A stretch of DNA of 64,000 nt, taken from assembly GCF_004297265.1 (NCBI RefSeq), contig NZ_SCUT01000051.1, positions 39,835 to 103,834 of the forward strand. The letters are read 5' to 3'. The notes beneath the pieces are model-generated. The model did not search any database. It had not been told where the DNA came from and was given only the letters and a program-made list of their open reading frames with translations. Positions 27,060 through 40,433 of the stretch are shown in pieces (the first letter of the stretch is position 1; each line of letters starts with the position of its first letter). The stretch comes from Reyranella sp. Lineage in GTDB: Bacteria; Pseudomonadota; Alphaproteobacteria; Reyranellales; Reyranellaceae. Made by a program: the position numbers and the translations under genes.

Positions 27060-29164
27060 TCCTTCGTCCTCGTGGCCAGCGCCAGCACGACGCTGCGCGG
27101 TGCGACCACGATTTCCACTCCTTCAAGATCACGCTCCGGCCCATCAGGCGCGGCGCTGTCCAGCACAATGCGCGTGCGCCAGTGCGGTTCCGGCAAAAGA
27201 AAGTGGCAGTCGGACGTTCCCGAATTGAAGAAGGCGGTCAACATGGTGACCGAGCCGTCGTCATTGGGCCCAACCCGCCGCAGGGCGAGGCAGCGATCCT
27301 CGGCATTGTTCCAGGACTCGGCCGAGATGATTTCGCCCGAAGCGTCGAACCATGAGATGTCGGGCACGCCTTCGGCCGGAAATTCCCTGCCGTGGAGGAA
27401 GTACGGTGATCGAAGCACGGGATGACGATGGCGCAATGCCGCAACGCGTGCGACGAAGGCTGCGAGGCTCTTGCCCTCCGGCTTCTCGAGCAGGTTCCAG
27501 TCGATCCACGACGTCTCGTTGTCCTGGCAATAGGCGTTGTTGTTGCCGTGCTGGGTGCGACCGAATTCGTCGCCGCCCAGCAGCATCGGTGTCCCCTGGG
27601 CGAGGAACAGCGTTGCGAGCATGGCCCGCTGCAGTCGTTGCCGCGTGTCGAGGATGGCGGGATCCGCGGTCGGCCCCTCCTCCCCCCAGTTGGCCGAATA
27701 GTTTTCGCCGTGCCCGTCCTTGTTGTCCTCGCCGTTCGCCTCGTTATGACGCTCGGCATAGCTCACCGTGTCCAGCAAGGTGAAACCGTCGTGCGAGGCT
27801 GCATAGTTGATCGAGGCCCAGGGACGCCGATGGCGCCGGTCGAAGAGGTCGCTGGATCCCGCGAGGCGAGCGGCGAAATCCGCCCGCTGGCCCGGATCGC
27901 CGCGCCAGTAGCGCCTGAGGCCGTCGCGGAACCGGTCGTTCCACTCCGAGAAGCCCGGCGGATGATTGCCGAGCTGGTAGCCGCCCGGCCCGATGTCCCA
28001 GGGCTCGGAGATCAGCTTGACCTTCTGCAGCACCGGATCCTGGCGGATTGCGTCGAAGAACCCCGAGCCCGGATCGAAGCCGTGCGCCTCGCGGCCGAGG
28101 GTCACGCCGAGATCGAAGCGGAAGCCGTCGACATGGAACGCTGTCACCCAGTAGCGCAGCGAGTCCATGACCATCTGCAGCACGCGCGGTGTCGACAGGT
28201 TGAGCGTATTGCCCGTGCCGGTGTCGTTGATGCAGTGCCGCGGATTGTCCGGAAGCAGCCGGTAGTAGCTGGCATTGTCAAGGCCGCGGAAGGACAGGGT
28301 CGGCCCCAACTCGCTGCCTTCCGCCGTGTGGTTGTAGACGACGTCGAGGATCAGCTCGAGGCCCGCCGCATGCAGACGCCGCACCGCGATGCGCAACTCG
28401 TCGAGCGTGCCGTCGGACAGGTATCGCGGCTCGGGGGCGAAGAAACCGATGCTGTTGTAGCCCCAGTAGTTGCGCAGCCCCTTCTCGAGCAGGGAGCGGT
28501 CCTGAACGAAGGCGTGGATCGGTAGCAACTCGACCGTCGTCACACCCAGCCGGCGCAGGTGATCGATGAACACCGGATCGCCCAAGGCCGCGAAAGTCCC
28601 CCGCTCGTTGGGCCGCAGGTCGTGCCGCAGCATGCTCAGTCCACGAACGTGCACTTCGTAGATCACCGTGTCGGACCACGGGACCGAGGGTGGCCGGTCG
28701 TCGGCCCAGTTGAAGCTCTCGTCTGCAACCACCGCCTTCATGACGCCCGGCGCGCTGTCCCGACGGTCGAACGACAGGTCGGCGCGCGGCGAGTTGATTC
28801 GATAGCCGTAGAGCGCATCGGCGTTCCGCATCTCGCCGGTCAGCCGCCGCGCATAGGGATCGAGCAAGAGCTTGTGCGGATTGAATCGGTGCCCCGCCTG
28901 CGGCTCGTAGGGACCGTGGGCGCGATAGCCGTAGACGAGGCCCGCACGCGCGTTCGGCAGGTAACCGTGCCAGACCTCATCCGTGCATTCCGGCAGGTCG
29001 AAGCGTGCGATCTGACGTCGACCGGAGGGATCGAACAGGCACAGCTCGATCCGGGTTGCATGTGCCGAAAAGACCGCGAAGTTGGTCCCCAATCCATCCC
29101 AGGTCGCACCGAGCGGATAGGACGAGCCCGCCAGCAGCCGATCCGGCCAGGGAGACGTCGCCAT
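27056..29164 (-). CDS. glgX: GlgX, glycogen debranching enzyme (isoamylase type)
   Basis: A 702-residue GH13_11 enzyme hydrolysing alpha-1,6 branches of glycogen or limit dextrin. It carries an N-terminal CBM48-like module (YPLGATWDGLGTNFAVFSAH), the barrel with nucleophile in GFRFDLGVTL, the acid Glu in LISEPWDIGPGGY, and the third Asp in YAASHDGFTLLD. The product fits the TreX/GlgX role of debranching glucan for TreY and MalQ. It starts one base after glgB ends and overlaps treZ by four bases. Confidence 0.95.
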   Translation of the reverse strand: MATSPWPDRLLAGSSYPLGATWDGLGTNFAVFSAHATRIELCLFDPSGRRQIARFDLPECTDEVWHGYLPNARAGLVYGYRAHGPYEPQAGHRFNPHKLLLDPYARRLTGEMRNADALYGYRINSPRADLSFDRRDSAPGVMKAVVADESFNWADDRPPSVPWSDTVIYEVHVRGLSMLRHDLRPNERGTFAALGDPVFIDHLRRLGVTTVELLPIHAFVQDRSLLEKGLRNYWGYNSIGFFAPEPRYLSDGTLDELRIAVRRLHAAGLELILDVVYNHTAEGSELGPTLSFRGLDNASYYRLLPDNPRHCINDTGTGNTLNLSTPRVLQMVMDSLRYWVTAFHVDGFRFDLGVTLGREAHGFDPGSGFFDAIRQDPVLQKVKLISEPWDIGPGGYQLGNHPPGFSEWNDRFRDGLRRYWRGDPGQRADFAARLAGSSDLFDRRHRRPWASINYAASHDGFTLLDTVSYAERHNEANGEDNKDGHGENYSANWGEEGPTADPAILDTRQRLQRAMLATLFLAQGTPMLLGGDEFGRTQHGNNNAYCQDNETSWIDWNLLEKPEGKSLAAFVARVAALRHRHPVLRSPYFLHGREFPAEGVPDISWFDASGEIISAESWNNAEDRCLALRRVGPNDDGSVTMLTAFFNSGTSDCHFLLPEPHWRTRIVLDSAAPDGPERDLEGVEIVVAPRSVVLALATRTKE

Positions 29165-29165
29165 C

Positions 29166-31373
29166 CTAGTCCTCGCTGCGCAGGATCACCGTCGCAAGGG
29201 GCGGCAGGGTGAGCTGAACCGAATAGGACTGCCCATGGGACGGGCGGTCCACGGCCTGGACGGCACCGTCATTCCCCAGATCGCTGCCGCCATAGAAACG
29301 CGAATCCGTGTTCGCCACCTCGCGCCAGCGACCGGGCCTCGACACGCCGATGCGATAGCCGTGCCGTGGGACCGGCGTCATGTTGCAGACGACCAGGAGG
29401 GGCGCACCCGACCTGGACGTGCGGAAGAAGGCAAAGACCGAGTTAGCGCGGTCGTCGCCCACGATCCAGGCAAAGCCCGACGGATCGCTGTCGGATGCAT
29501 GCAGCGAAGGCTCCGCCGCATAGAGACGGTTGAGATCGCGCACGAGCCGCTGGATGCCGGCGTGGGCCCCGTCATCGAGCAGGTGCCAGTCGATCTCATC
29601 GTCATGGTTCCATTCGCGCACCTGCGCGATCTCGCTGCCCATGAACAGGAGCTTCTTGCCGGGATGCGTCCACATGAAACCGAAATAGGCGCGGAGGTTG
29701 GCAAAGCGCTGCCAGCGGTCGCCGGGCATCTTGCCCAGCAGCGAACCCTTCCCGTGCACGACTTCGTCGTGGGAGATCGGAAGCACGAACCGTTCCGAGA
29801 AAGCATAGACCAGCCCGAACGTGAGTTGGTCGTGATGATAGGCGCGATAAATGGGCTCGTGCTCGATGTACTGCAGCGTGTCATGCATCCAGCCCATGTT
29901 CCATTTGAACGAGAAGCCGAGCCCGTCCGGCAATGGCGCCGAAACGCCCGGCCAGGCAGTCGACTCCTCAGCGACCATGATCGCGCCGGGGCAACGCTCG
30001 GCGACCACGGCGTTGAGGTGACGCAGGAACCCGATCGCCTCGAGATTCTCGCGGCCTCCATGGATATTGGGGATCCATGCGTCGGCCGGCCGGCTGTAGT
30101 CGCGGTAGAGCATCGAAGCCACGGCATCGACCCTCAGTCCGTCGACGTGGAAGCGCTCCAGCCAGTGCAGAGCGCTCGCGATCAGGAAGCCCTGAACCTC
30201 GCGCCGTCCGAAATTGTAGATGTAGGTATTCCAGTCGTGATGGTAGCCCTCGCGCGGATCGAGATGCTCGTAAAGCGCAGTGCCATCGAAGCGTGCCAAC
30301 CCATGGCTATCGGTCGGGAAATGAGCCGGCACCCAGTCCAGCAACACGCCGACGCCGGCGCGATGCGCGGCATCGACGAAGCGGGCGAAGGAGTCCGGCG
30401 GCCCATATATTGCCGCGGGCGCGAACAGCCCGAGCGGCTGATACCCCCAGGAGCCGCCGAACGGATGCTCCGTCACCGGCAGCAGCTCGACATGGGTGAA
30501 GCCCATTTCCTTCACGTAGGGAATCAGGCGCTCCGCCAGGAAGTCCCACAGCGGACGCTCCCCTGCCCCCGCGCCGGCTTTCTGGCGCATCCACGAGCCG
30601 GCATGGACTTCGTAGATGGAGATTGCGGCCGTCGCCGACTGGCGCTCGGCGCGGCCGGCCATCCAGGCCGCATCGCTCCAGTGCAGGCCGGCGGCCGGCG
30701 CGGCAACGACGGACGCCGTGGCCGGCGCCAGCTCCGCCTGCTGTGCGACGGGGTCGGCCTTCTCGGGCAGGCGCACGCCGCCTGGTCCCACGATGTCGAA
30801 CTTGTAGCGCGTTCCGGCGCCGAGGCGCGGGATGAAGATCTCCCACACCCCCGCCGAGGGACGCAGGCGCATCGGATGGCGGCGCCTGTCCCAGGAATTG
30901 AAATCGCCGATCACCGCGACTCGCTGGGCATTCGGCGCCCAGACCGCGAAGCGGACGCCGTCGACGCCCTCCATCGAGGCGACATTGGCGCCCAGCGCCT
31001 CGGCCAATTCGAAGTGACGGCCCTCGTTGAAAAGGTGGAGGTCCAGATCGCCCAGGACCGGCCCGAAGGCGTAGGCATCCTCCGTTTCCTGCACGGCGCC
31101 CGGCCAACGGATTCGCAAGAGATATGCACCGGATCGCTCGATCGGTCCTTCGAACAGGCCAGCCCCGGTACCCGGCGTCAGCGTGCCCCAGGACGTGCCA
31201 TTGTCCCGGCCGATCACCTCGACGGCCTCCGCACCCGGGACGAAGACACGGACGATCCGGCCCGCCTTGTCCTCATGCGGACCCAGAATGGCGAACGGAT
31301 CCAGCGGACGGCATGACTCCAGTGCTTCCGCCGTGGCGCGGTCGAGCCTGCCTCCTCGGGTCACCGCGTTCAT
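29166..31373 (-). CDS. glgB: GlgB, 1,4-alpha-glucan branching enzyme
   Basis: A 735-residue GH13_9 branching enzyme introducing alpha-1,6 links into linear glucan. Two N-terminal modules are present: an N1-type module (about 15-110, DPFAILGPHED) and a CBM48 module (about 120-215, RFAVWAPNAQRVAVIGDFN). The barrel follows with ELLPVTEHPFGGSWGYQ, nucleophile Asp in GLRVDAVASMLY and acid Glu in IMVAEESTAWP. In the GlgE pathway it branches chains extended with maltose units. Its start overlaps the treS stop (ATGA) and glgX begins one base after its stop. Confidence 0.96.
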   Translation of the reverse strand: MNAVTRGGRLDRATAEALESCRPLDPFAILGPHEDKAGRIVRVFVPGAEAVEVIGRDNGTSWGTLTPGTGAGLFEGPIERSGAYLLRIRWPGAVQETEDAYAFGPVLGDLDLHLFNEGRHFELAEALGANVASMEGVDGVRFAVWAPNAQRVAVIGDFNSWDRRRHPMRLRPSAGVWEIFIPRLGAGTRYKFDIVGPGGVRLPEKADPVAQQAELAPATASVVAAPAAGLHWSDAAWMAGRAERQSATAAISIYEVHAGSWMRQKAGAGAGERPLWDFLAERLIPYVKEMGFTHVELLPVTEHPFGGSWGYQPLGLFAPAAIYGPPDSFARFVDAAHRAGVGVLLDWVPAHFPTDSHGLARFDGTALYEHLDPREGYHHDWNTYIYNFGRREVQGFLIASALHWLERFHVDGLRVDAVASMLYRDYSRPADAWIPNIHGGRENLEAIGFLRHLNAVVAERCPGAIMVAEESTAWPGVSAPLPDGLGFSFKWNMGWMHDTLQYIEHEPIYRAYHHDQLTFGLVYAFSERFVLPISHDEVVHGKGSLLGKMPGDRWQRFANLRAYFGFMWTHPGKKLLFMGSEIAQVREWNHDDEIDWHLLDDGAHAGIQRLVRDLNRLYAAEPSLHASDSDPSGFAWIVGDDRANSVFAFFRTSRSGAPLLVVCNMTPVPRHGYRIGVSRPGRWREVANTDSRFYGGSDLGNDGAVQAVDRPSHGQSYSVQLTLPPLATVILRSED

Positions 31374-34300
31374 GCGTTCTCCTGCGGCGTCGTCTCCCGC
31401 AGCAGCCGCGCGGCCAGGCGAGACAGGCCGGACAGCGGGATCGGCACCCAGGCCGGCCGGTTCGCCGCCTCGTAGCAGATCTCGTAGGCCGCCTTCTCAG
31501 CCAGGAAGAAATCGAGCAGCTCGCCGCGGTCCATCCCCGGCAGCCCGACCGCCACTTCGCGATAGCTCGCGAGGAAGGCACGCTGTGCCCCCCTGCGCAG
31601 GCGGGTTACCAGCGTGAGCCGGCGCGCTGGCGGGACACGATTGACGATCAGGTTCTTCGGATCGAGGGTCGCCGCGGCCGCGTAGTCGAGCGACCGCAGG
31701 AGGCCCGCGACATCGCGCATGGGACTCGCCTTGCGCCGCCGCTCTTGCATGGGCCGCGCCGGCTCGCCCTCGAAGTCGATGATGTAGGCGTCGGCGCTGG
31801 CAATCAGCACCTGGCCCAGGTGGAAGTCGCCATGGATGCGCGACACGATCGAGTCGAGGCCGCTTTGCGCGAGCTGCTGCAGCAGGGCCGTCAATGCCTC
31901 GCGCCGGCCGATCAATCGTTCCGCATCTGCCGCCGCCGCCTCATTGTCCCAGCTCTTGATGCTTGCAACCGCATCAATCGCCCGCGCAAGCAGACCTGTC
32001 GCCCGTTCGGTCCAGGCGGCGACGTCGTCCGCGTTCGCCAGACGTGGCGAGAAGGCTTCGTCGGAGGTCGGTCGCGCCAGCACCTGGTGCATCGCTCCGA
32101 GCTGGCGGCCAATCGTGCCGGCGAAGGCATGGTAGTCCTCCATATCGTCGTCGCGCGACTCGGCCGTGGCCTCGCGGCTCGCAAGATTGTCGAGCGCGCG
32201 GTTGAACTGGTTCAGCGTCCAGGTCCAGGCATCACCCTGGTTGCGAACAAAGGCCTGCGCCACCGCCAGCGCATGCCGTTCGCCATCGGGCGAAACGCGG
32301 GTGACTTCGCCCAGCAGCGCCGGCGCATTGGCGAAGCTTTGGCTGGTCAGATAACGGCTCATCTCGGCCTCGGGATGCTCCCCCGGCTGGATGCGGCGGA
32401 ATATCTTCAGCATCACCGCTTCGTCGACGATCAGCGAGCTGTTGGATTGCTCGGCCGTCAACCAGACGACCTGCGCATCGGCCGGACGCTGCAGCAGCTC
32501 CACCTTGTCCGGTATGGCCTCGAAGACGATCCGGCCTTCCGGCGCCTGCAGCGTGACGCCCGACGCCATCGCAGCCAGCACCTCGCGTGCAAACTCCGGT
32601 ACGGCGAAGGCGTCGGTGAGCAAGCCGATCCGGCGGCCGCGGCGCACGCGCGCGAGTGCGAGCTGCGAGGGCAAGGCCGCCGCCTGCTCGTCTTCCCAAC
32701 TCACGGAGAGCGGCAGCAGCCAGCGGCTCGTCTCGTCGCCCGCTACTACCTCGACCTCGCTCAGCAGCAGATCGCGAGCACCGCCAGCGGGCAGCCGCGC
32801 CAGATAGGCGAAGCGGGACGATTTGAACGCCTTGTCCTTGGCGCCGAACCAGCGACGCTTGGCGAGATACGGCGGCAGCGACTCGCGCTCCAGCATCGCC
32901 GCCGAGGCGCCCACCCCGTCGGCGAGGGAATCACGCAGCACGACGGTGATGTAGTCCGGCAAGGGTTCGGGGGCGGGCGTGTGCCACGACGGCGCATCGG
33001 TCTCGCTGGCCAGGATGAACCAATAGAATCCGTAAGGAGGCAATGTCAGGAGATACGTCAGTTGACCGACGGGCGGGAATAGCGAGCCACCGTTGAGCTC
33101 GACGGGCACCCGCCCCGCGAATTCGGAAAGATCGAGTTCCACCGCCTGGGGCGTGCGCGAGACGTTGGCGACGCAGAGAATCACCTCGCCGTCGAGTTCG
33201 CGCAGATAGGCCAGCACCTTGCGGTTCTTCGGATAGAGGAACCGCAAGGTGCCCCGGCCGAACGCGGCATGGGTACGCCGTACGGCGATCATCTTCCGCA
33301 TCCAGTGCAGGATCGAATGAACATCGCGCGTCTGTGCCTCGACGTTGACCGTCTCGTAGCCGTAGAGCGCGTCCATGATGGCCGGCAGCGCGAGCGCGGC
33401 CGGATCGGCGCGCGAGAAGCCGCCATTGCGGTCGGGCGACCACTGCATCGGCGTGCGCACACCGTCGCGATCGCCGAGACGGATGTTGTCGCCCATGCCG
33501 ATCTCGTCGCCATAGTAGATGACCGGCGCGCCGGGCATCGACAGCAGCAGGCAGTTCATCAGCTCGATGCGCCGGCGGTCGCGCTCCAGCAGCGGTGCGA
33601 GGCGACGGCGAATGCCGAGGTTCAGCCGCGCCCGGCGATCCGTCGCATAGGTCTCCCACAGATAGTCGCGTTCCGAGTCCGTCACCATCTCGAGCGTCAG
33701 CTCGTCGTGATTGCGCAGGAAGATCGCCCACTGGCAGTTGTCGGGAATCTGCGGCGTCTGGCGCATGATGTCGGTGATCGGGAAACGGTCCTCGCGAGCA
33801 AGCGCCATGTACATGCGCGGCATCAGCGGGAAGTGGAACGCCATATGGCATTCGTCGCCCTGGCCGAAATACTCCTTGGTGTCCTCGGGCCATTGATTGG
33901 CCTCGGCGAGCAGCATGCGTCCGGGATAGGCCCTGTCGATCTCGGCGCGGATCCGCTTCAGCACCCGATGTGTCTCGGGCAGGTTCTCGTTGTTCGTGCC
34001 CTCGCGCTCGACCAGGTAGGGCACCGCATCGAGCCGCAGACCATCGATGCCCATGTCGAGCCAGAATTGCATCACCCCCAGCACCGCCTCGAGCACCGCC
34101 GGATTGTCGAAGTTGAGATCGGGCTGGTGCGCGTAGAAGCGATGCCAGTAATAGGCCTTGGCTTCCGGATCCCAGGTCCAGTTCGAGCGAAGCGAGTCGA
34201 TGAAGATGACGCGGGTACCCGCGTACTTCTGGTCGCTGTCGGACCACACATAGAAGTCGCGCTCGGGCGAGCCCGGTGGCGCGAGGCGCGCGCGCTGGAA

Positions 34301-34671
34301 CCAGGCATGCTGGTCGGAAGTGTGGTTGATGACCAGCTCGGTGATGACGCGGATGCCTAGCTTATGCGCCTCTTCGATCAGCCGCTTGACGTCGTCGAGC
34401 GTACCGTACTCGGGATGCACCGCCGTGTACTCGGCAATATCATAGCCGTCGTCGCGGCGCGGCGACGGATAGAACGGCAGCAGCCAGATCGTGTTGACGC
34501 CCAGATCGGCGATGTACGAAAGCCGCGAGATGAGGCCGGGAAAATCACCGATGCCGTCGTTGTTCGAATCGAAGAACGACTTCACATGCAGCTGGTAGAT
34601 GATCGCGTCCTTGTACCATTGCGGATCGGTCGCGACCGGCAGTGTTGCGGGAGTATCGGCGACGGGGGCGT

Positions 34672-34675
<4 letters not shown>
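31370..34675 (-). CDS. treS: TreS-maltokinase fusion
   Basis: An 1101-residue bifunctional protein. The N-terminal ~550 residues are a GH13_16 trehalose synthase interconverting trehalose and maltose. The nucleophile is D216 in GLRLDAVPY and the acid E258 in LLAEANQWPED; FLRNHDELTLEM carries the third Asp. The C-terminal ~450 residues are a maltokinase (Pep2/Mak) with a kinase-like catalytic loop HGDFHLGQ at 948-955 and the metal-binding DFE at 967-969. The fusion turns trehalose through maltose into maltose-1-phosphate for GlgE. The start ATG 34675 overlaps the glgE stop; the open frame upstream of it is not homologous. Confidence 0.95.
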
Positions 34676-37836
<3,161 letters not shown>

Positions 37837-37911
37837 AGGAAGGAAACTCCGCGGCCGGAACTTGGTTCCACCCCATCGGAGAGCGCGAAACGGTGGCGAG
37901 GCTTCGGATCG

Positions 37912-39330
37912 TCAGGTGCCGGCGTAGACGGCGGGCGCGCGTTGCCGCCAATTGAAGTGCCTCTCCCAGGCGACGCAGAATTGCAGCACATGCTCCTCGG
38001 CGAAGCGCCGCCCGATGACCTGCAGGCCGACCGGCAGGCCCGATGGTGACCAGCCGCACGGCACCGACGCAGCGGGTTGGCCCGTGATGTTGAAGGGATA
38101 GGAAAAAGGCGTCCAGCGTGCCCATGGTACGGGATGCGTCCCATCCATGTCCTTCGGCCCGTCATCTTCCGCGGCGAAGGGCTCGACCGGCACCATGGGC
38201 ATGACGAGCAGGTCGAACTGTTCGAACGACTCGGCCACCGAACGATTGAAGGCGGCGCGCGCCTGCAGGGTCCGGAAATGATCCTCGAGCCTGATCGAGG
38301 GCGCGCGCGCCACCATGCGCGCGAATCCCGGGTCGATACGCACGATGTCTTCCGGCTTCAAGCCGGCATAGAGCGCCCCGCGCGCCACCCAGAGCGCATC
38401 GAAGATATCGATCGGATCGGGCCAATCGATCTTCGCCTCGACGATCTCGACCGGGAGGTGCGCCTTGATCTCGTCGAAGGTCCTGCCGATCACGCCGGCA
38501 ATACCCGGCGCCACGGCCGCGCCGAACAGGGTCGGCGCCAGCACGCAGCGCAGCTTCGGCAGATCGCCCAGCGTCTCGAGATAAGAGAGCGAGGCTGCCG
38601 GCAATGCCTGCGGATCGCGCGCATCCGGCCCCTGCAGCACGTCGAGTGCCAGCGCGTAGTCGTGGACGCTGTTGGTCATCGGGCCGGCGTGCGAGAGATG
38701 CTCGGTGGGGCTCAGCGGATAGGTCGGCACGCGCCCGAGCGTCGCCTTCAGCGAGAAGATGCCGCAGAACGAGGCCGGCACCCTCATCGAGCCGCCGCCG
38801 TCCGAGCCCAGCGTCAACGGCACCGTGCCGTCGGCAACGGCGACGGCCGAACCCGAGCTCGACCCGCCGGCGGTCCTGGAGACGTCCCAGGGATTGCGCG
38901 TCACGCCGTAGAGCGGCGAATTGGACGTCGCCTTCCAGCCCAGCTCGGGCGTCGTGGTCTTGCCGACCATGACCGCGCCCGCCGCGAGGAGACGCTCGAC
39001 CGACGGCGCCGTCTCGCTCGCCACCGAATCGACGTAGAGCTTCGAACCGCGCTGCGTCCTGTAACCCTCGACCAGGAAGAGATCCTTTATGCCGACCGGC
39101 ACCCCGTGGAAGGGACCGCGAAACGATTTGGCCCGCGCCTCCTTCTCCAGCGTCACCGCCCGCGCCTTCGCATCCTCGGCAAAGACGGCGCTGTAGGCGT
39201 TGACGCGGGCCTCGGTTTCCTCGATCGCATCCAGCGACGCCTGGACCAGTTCCACGGGCGAGACCTCGCCCTCTCGTACCAGGCGCGCCATCTCGACCGC
39301 GCTCAGGGCTGCGTACTGACGCAGTTCCAT
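37912..39330 (-). CDS. amidase signature family protein
   Basis: A 472-residue amidase-signature hydrolase. The Ser-cisSer-Lys triad is visible: Lys in VGIKDLF (about 80), the cis-Ser in SRTAGGSSSGSAVA (about 150-163), and the nucleophile Ser in GSDGGGSMRVPASFCG (about 175-190). Relatives hydrolyse amides, including aryl amides and amidated carboxylates; the substrate here is unknown. AGGAGG lies six bases before ATG 39330. It is 24 bases downstream of ugpC on the same strand, so it probably belongs to the transporter operon and may process an imported amide-containing compound. Confidence 0.88.
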   Translation of the reverse strand: MELRQYAALSAVEMARLVREGEVSPVELVQASLDAIEETEARVNAYSAVFAEDAKARAVTLEKEARAKSFRGPFHGVPVGIKDLFLVEGYRTQRGSKLYVDSVASETAPSVERLLAAGAVMVGKTTTPELGWKATSNSPLYGVTRNPWDVSRTAGGSSSGSAVAVADGTVPLTLGSDGGGSMRVPASFCGIFSLKATLGRVPTYPLSPTEHLSHAGPMTNSVHDYALALDVLQGPDARDPQALPAASLSYLETLGDLPKLRCVLAPTLFGAAVAPGIAGVIGRTFDEIKAHLPVEIVEAKIDWPDPIDIFDALWVARGALYAGLKPEDIVRIDPGFARMVARAPSIRLEDHFRTLQARAAFNRSVAESFEQFDLLVMPMVPVEPFAAEDDGPKDMDGTHPVPWARWTPFSYPFNITGQPAASVPCGWSPSGLPVGLQVIGRRFAEEHVLQFCVAWERHFNWRQRAPAVYAGT

Positions 39331-39354
39331 CGTCTTCCTCCTGATCCCGCTCTG

Positions 39355-40422
39355 CTAGAGGCGCTCGCCCGATTTGGCGTCGAACACGTGAACGTCTCTG
39401 CCCCGCACGATCGCGCCGCGTTGTGTGGCATCCCCCAGCTCCGTGTCGGGCGGCACCGCCACTACGAATCCGCCCCGGCCGTCGTCGAGATGCACGAGCT
39501 TCACGCTGCCCAGATCCTCGACCAGCTCGACCCGCCCGTCGAGGCCGCCGGCTTGCGGCGGCGCCAAGGTGAGTGCATCGGGTCGGACACCGACGACGAC
39601 CTGCTGCCCCGGCAGGCCGATCCGCTCGGCGCCGGCCACGATCGAAGCGCCGCCCGCAAGAACGATCGCCCGCCCGTCACCGGTCACAGTTCCCTCGAAG
39701 AAATTCATGGGCAGCGAGCCGATGAAGCCCGCCACGAACAGGGTCGCGGGCCGCGCATAGACCTCGCCGGGCGAGCCCACCTGCTCGACCCGGCCGGCGT
39801 TCATCACGATCAGGCGGTTGGCGAGCGACATCGCCTCGACCTGGTCATGCGTCACCAGGATCGAGGTGGCGTCGAGCCGCAGATGCAGGCGCTTCAGCTC
39901 GGTTCGCATCTGGTGGCGCAGCTTGGCGTCCAGGTTCGACAATGGCTCGTCGAACAGGAAGACCTTGGGCTCGCGGATGATGGCGCGGCCCATGGCGACC
40001 CGCTGGCGCTGGCCGCCGCTCAGCTGCGTGGGCTTGCGACCGAGGAAGTCGCCGATGCCCAGGATGCCCGCGACGCCTGCCACCTTGTCGCGGATGGTCG
40101 CCTTGGGAGCGTGGGCGATCCTGAGCGAATAGGACATGTTCTCGGCGACGCTCATGTGCGGATAGAGCGCGTAATTCTGGAATACCATGGCGATGTCGCG
40201 CTCGCGCGGCTCCAGCCGGTTGACCACCCGGCCGTCGATGGCGATCTCTCCGCCGGTGATCTCCTCCAGGCCCGCGATCATGCGCAGGAGCGTGGATTTC
40301 CCGCAGCCGCTCGGCCCCAGGATGACGGCGAACTCGCCGTGACGGATATCGAGGTCGACCCCATGCAGGACCTTCGCGGGCCCGTAGGACTTCTCGACTT
40401 TGCGTATGTCGACGGTGGCCAA
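39355..40422 (-). CDS. ugpC: UgpC-type ABC transporter ATPase
   Basis: A 355-residue ATPase of the CUT1/UgpC-MalK group that powers uptake through UgpA-UgpE. Walker A GPSGCGKST lies at about 36-44. The Q-loop is in FQNYALYPHM, the signature LSGGQRQRVAMGRA is present, Walker B is FLFDEPLSNLDA, and the H-loop is in VTHDQVEAM. The C-terminal ~120 residues form a TOBE-type regulatory domain. The likely start is TTG 40422 (encoding LATVDIRKVEKSYG), preceded by GGAG at about seven bases; no ATG or GTG fits the family start. It is 11 bases downstream of ugpE. Confidence 0.92.
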   Translation of the reverse strand: MATVDIRKVEKSYGPAKVLHGVDLDIRHGEFAVILGPSGCGKSTLLRMIAGLEEITGGEIAIDGRVVNRLEPRERDIAMVFQNYALYPHMSVAENMSYSLRIAHAPKATIRDKVAGVAGILGIGDFLGRKPTQLSGGQRQRVAMGRAIIREPKVFLFDEPLSNLDAKLRHQMRTELKRLHLRLDATSILVTHDQVEAMSLANRLIVMNAGRVEQVGSPGEVYARPATLFVAGFIGSLPMNFFEGTVTGDGRAIVLAGGASIVAGAERIGLPGQQVVVGVRPDALTLAPPQAGGLDGRVELVEDLGSVKLVHLDDGRGGFVVAVPPDTELGDATQRGAIVRGRDVHVFDAKSGERL

Positions 40423-40433
40423 GGAATGCTCCG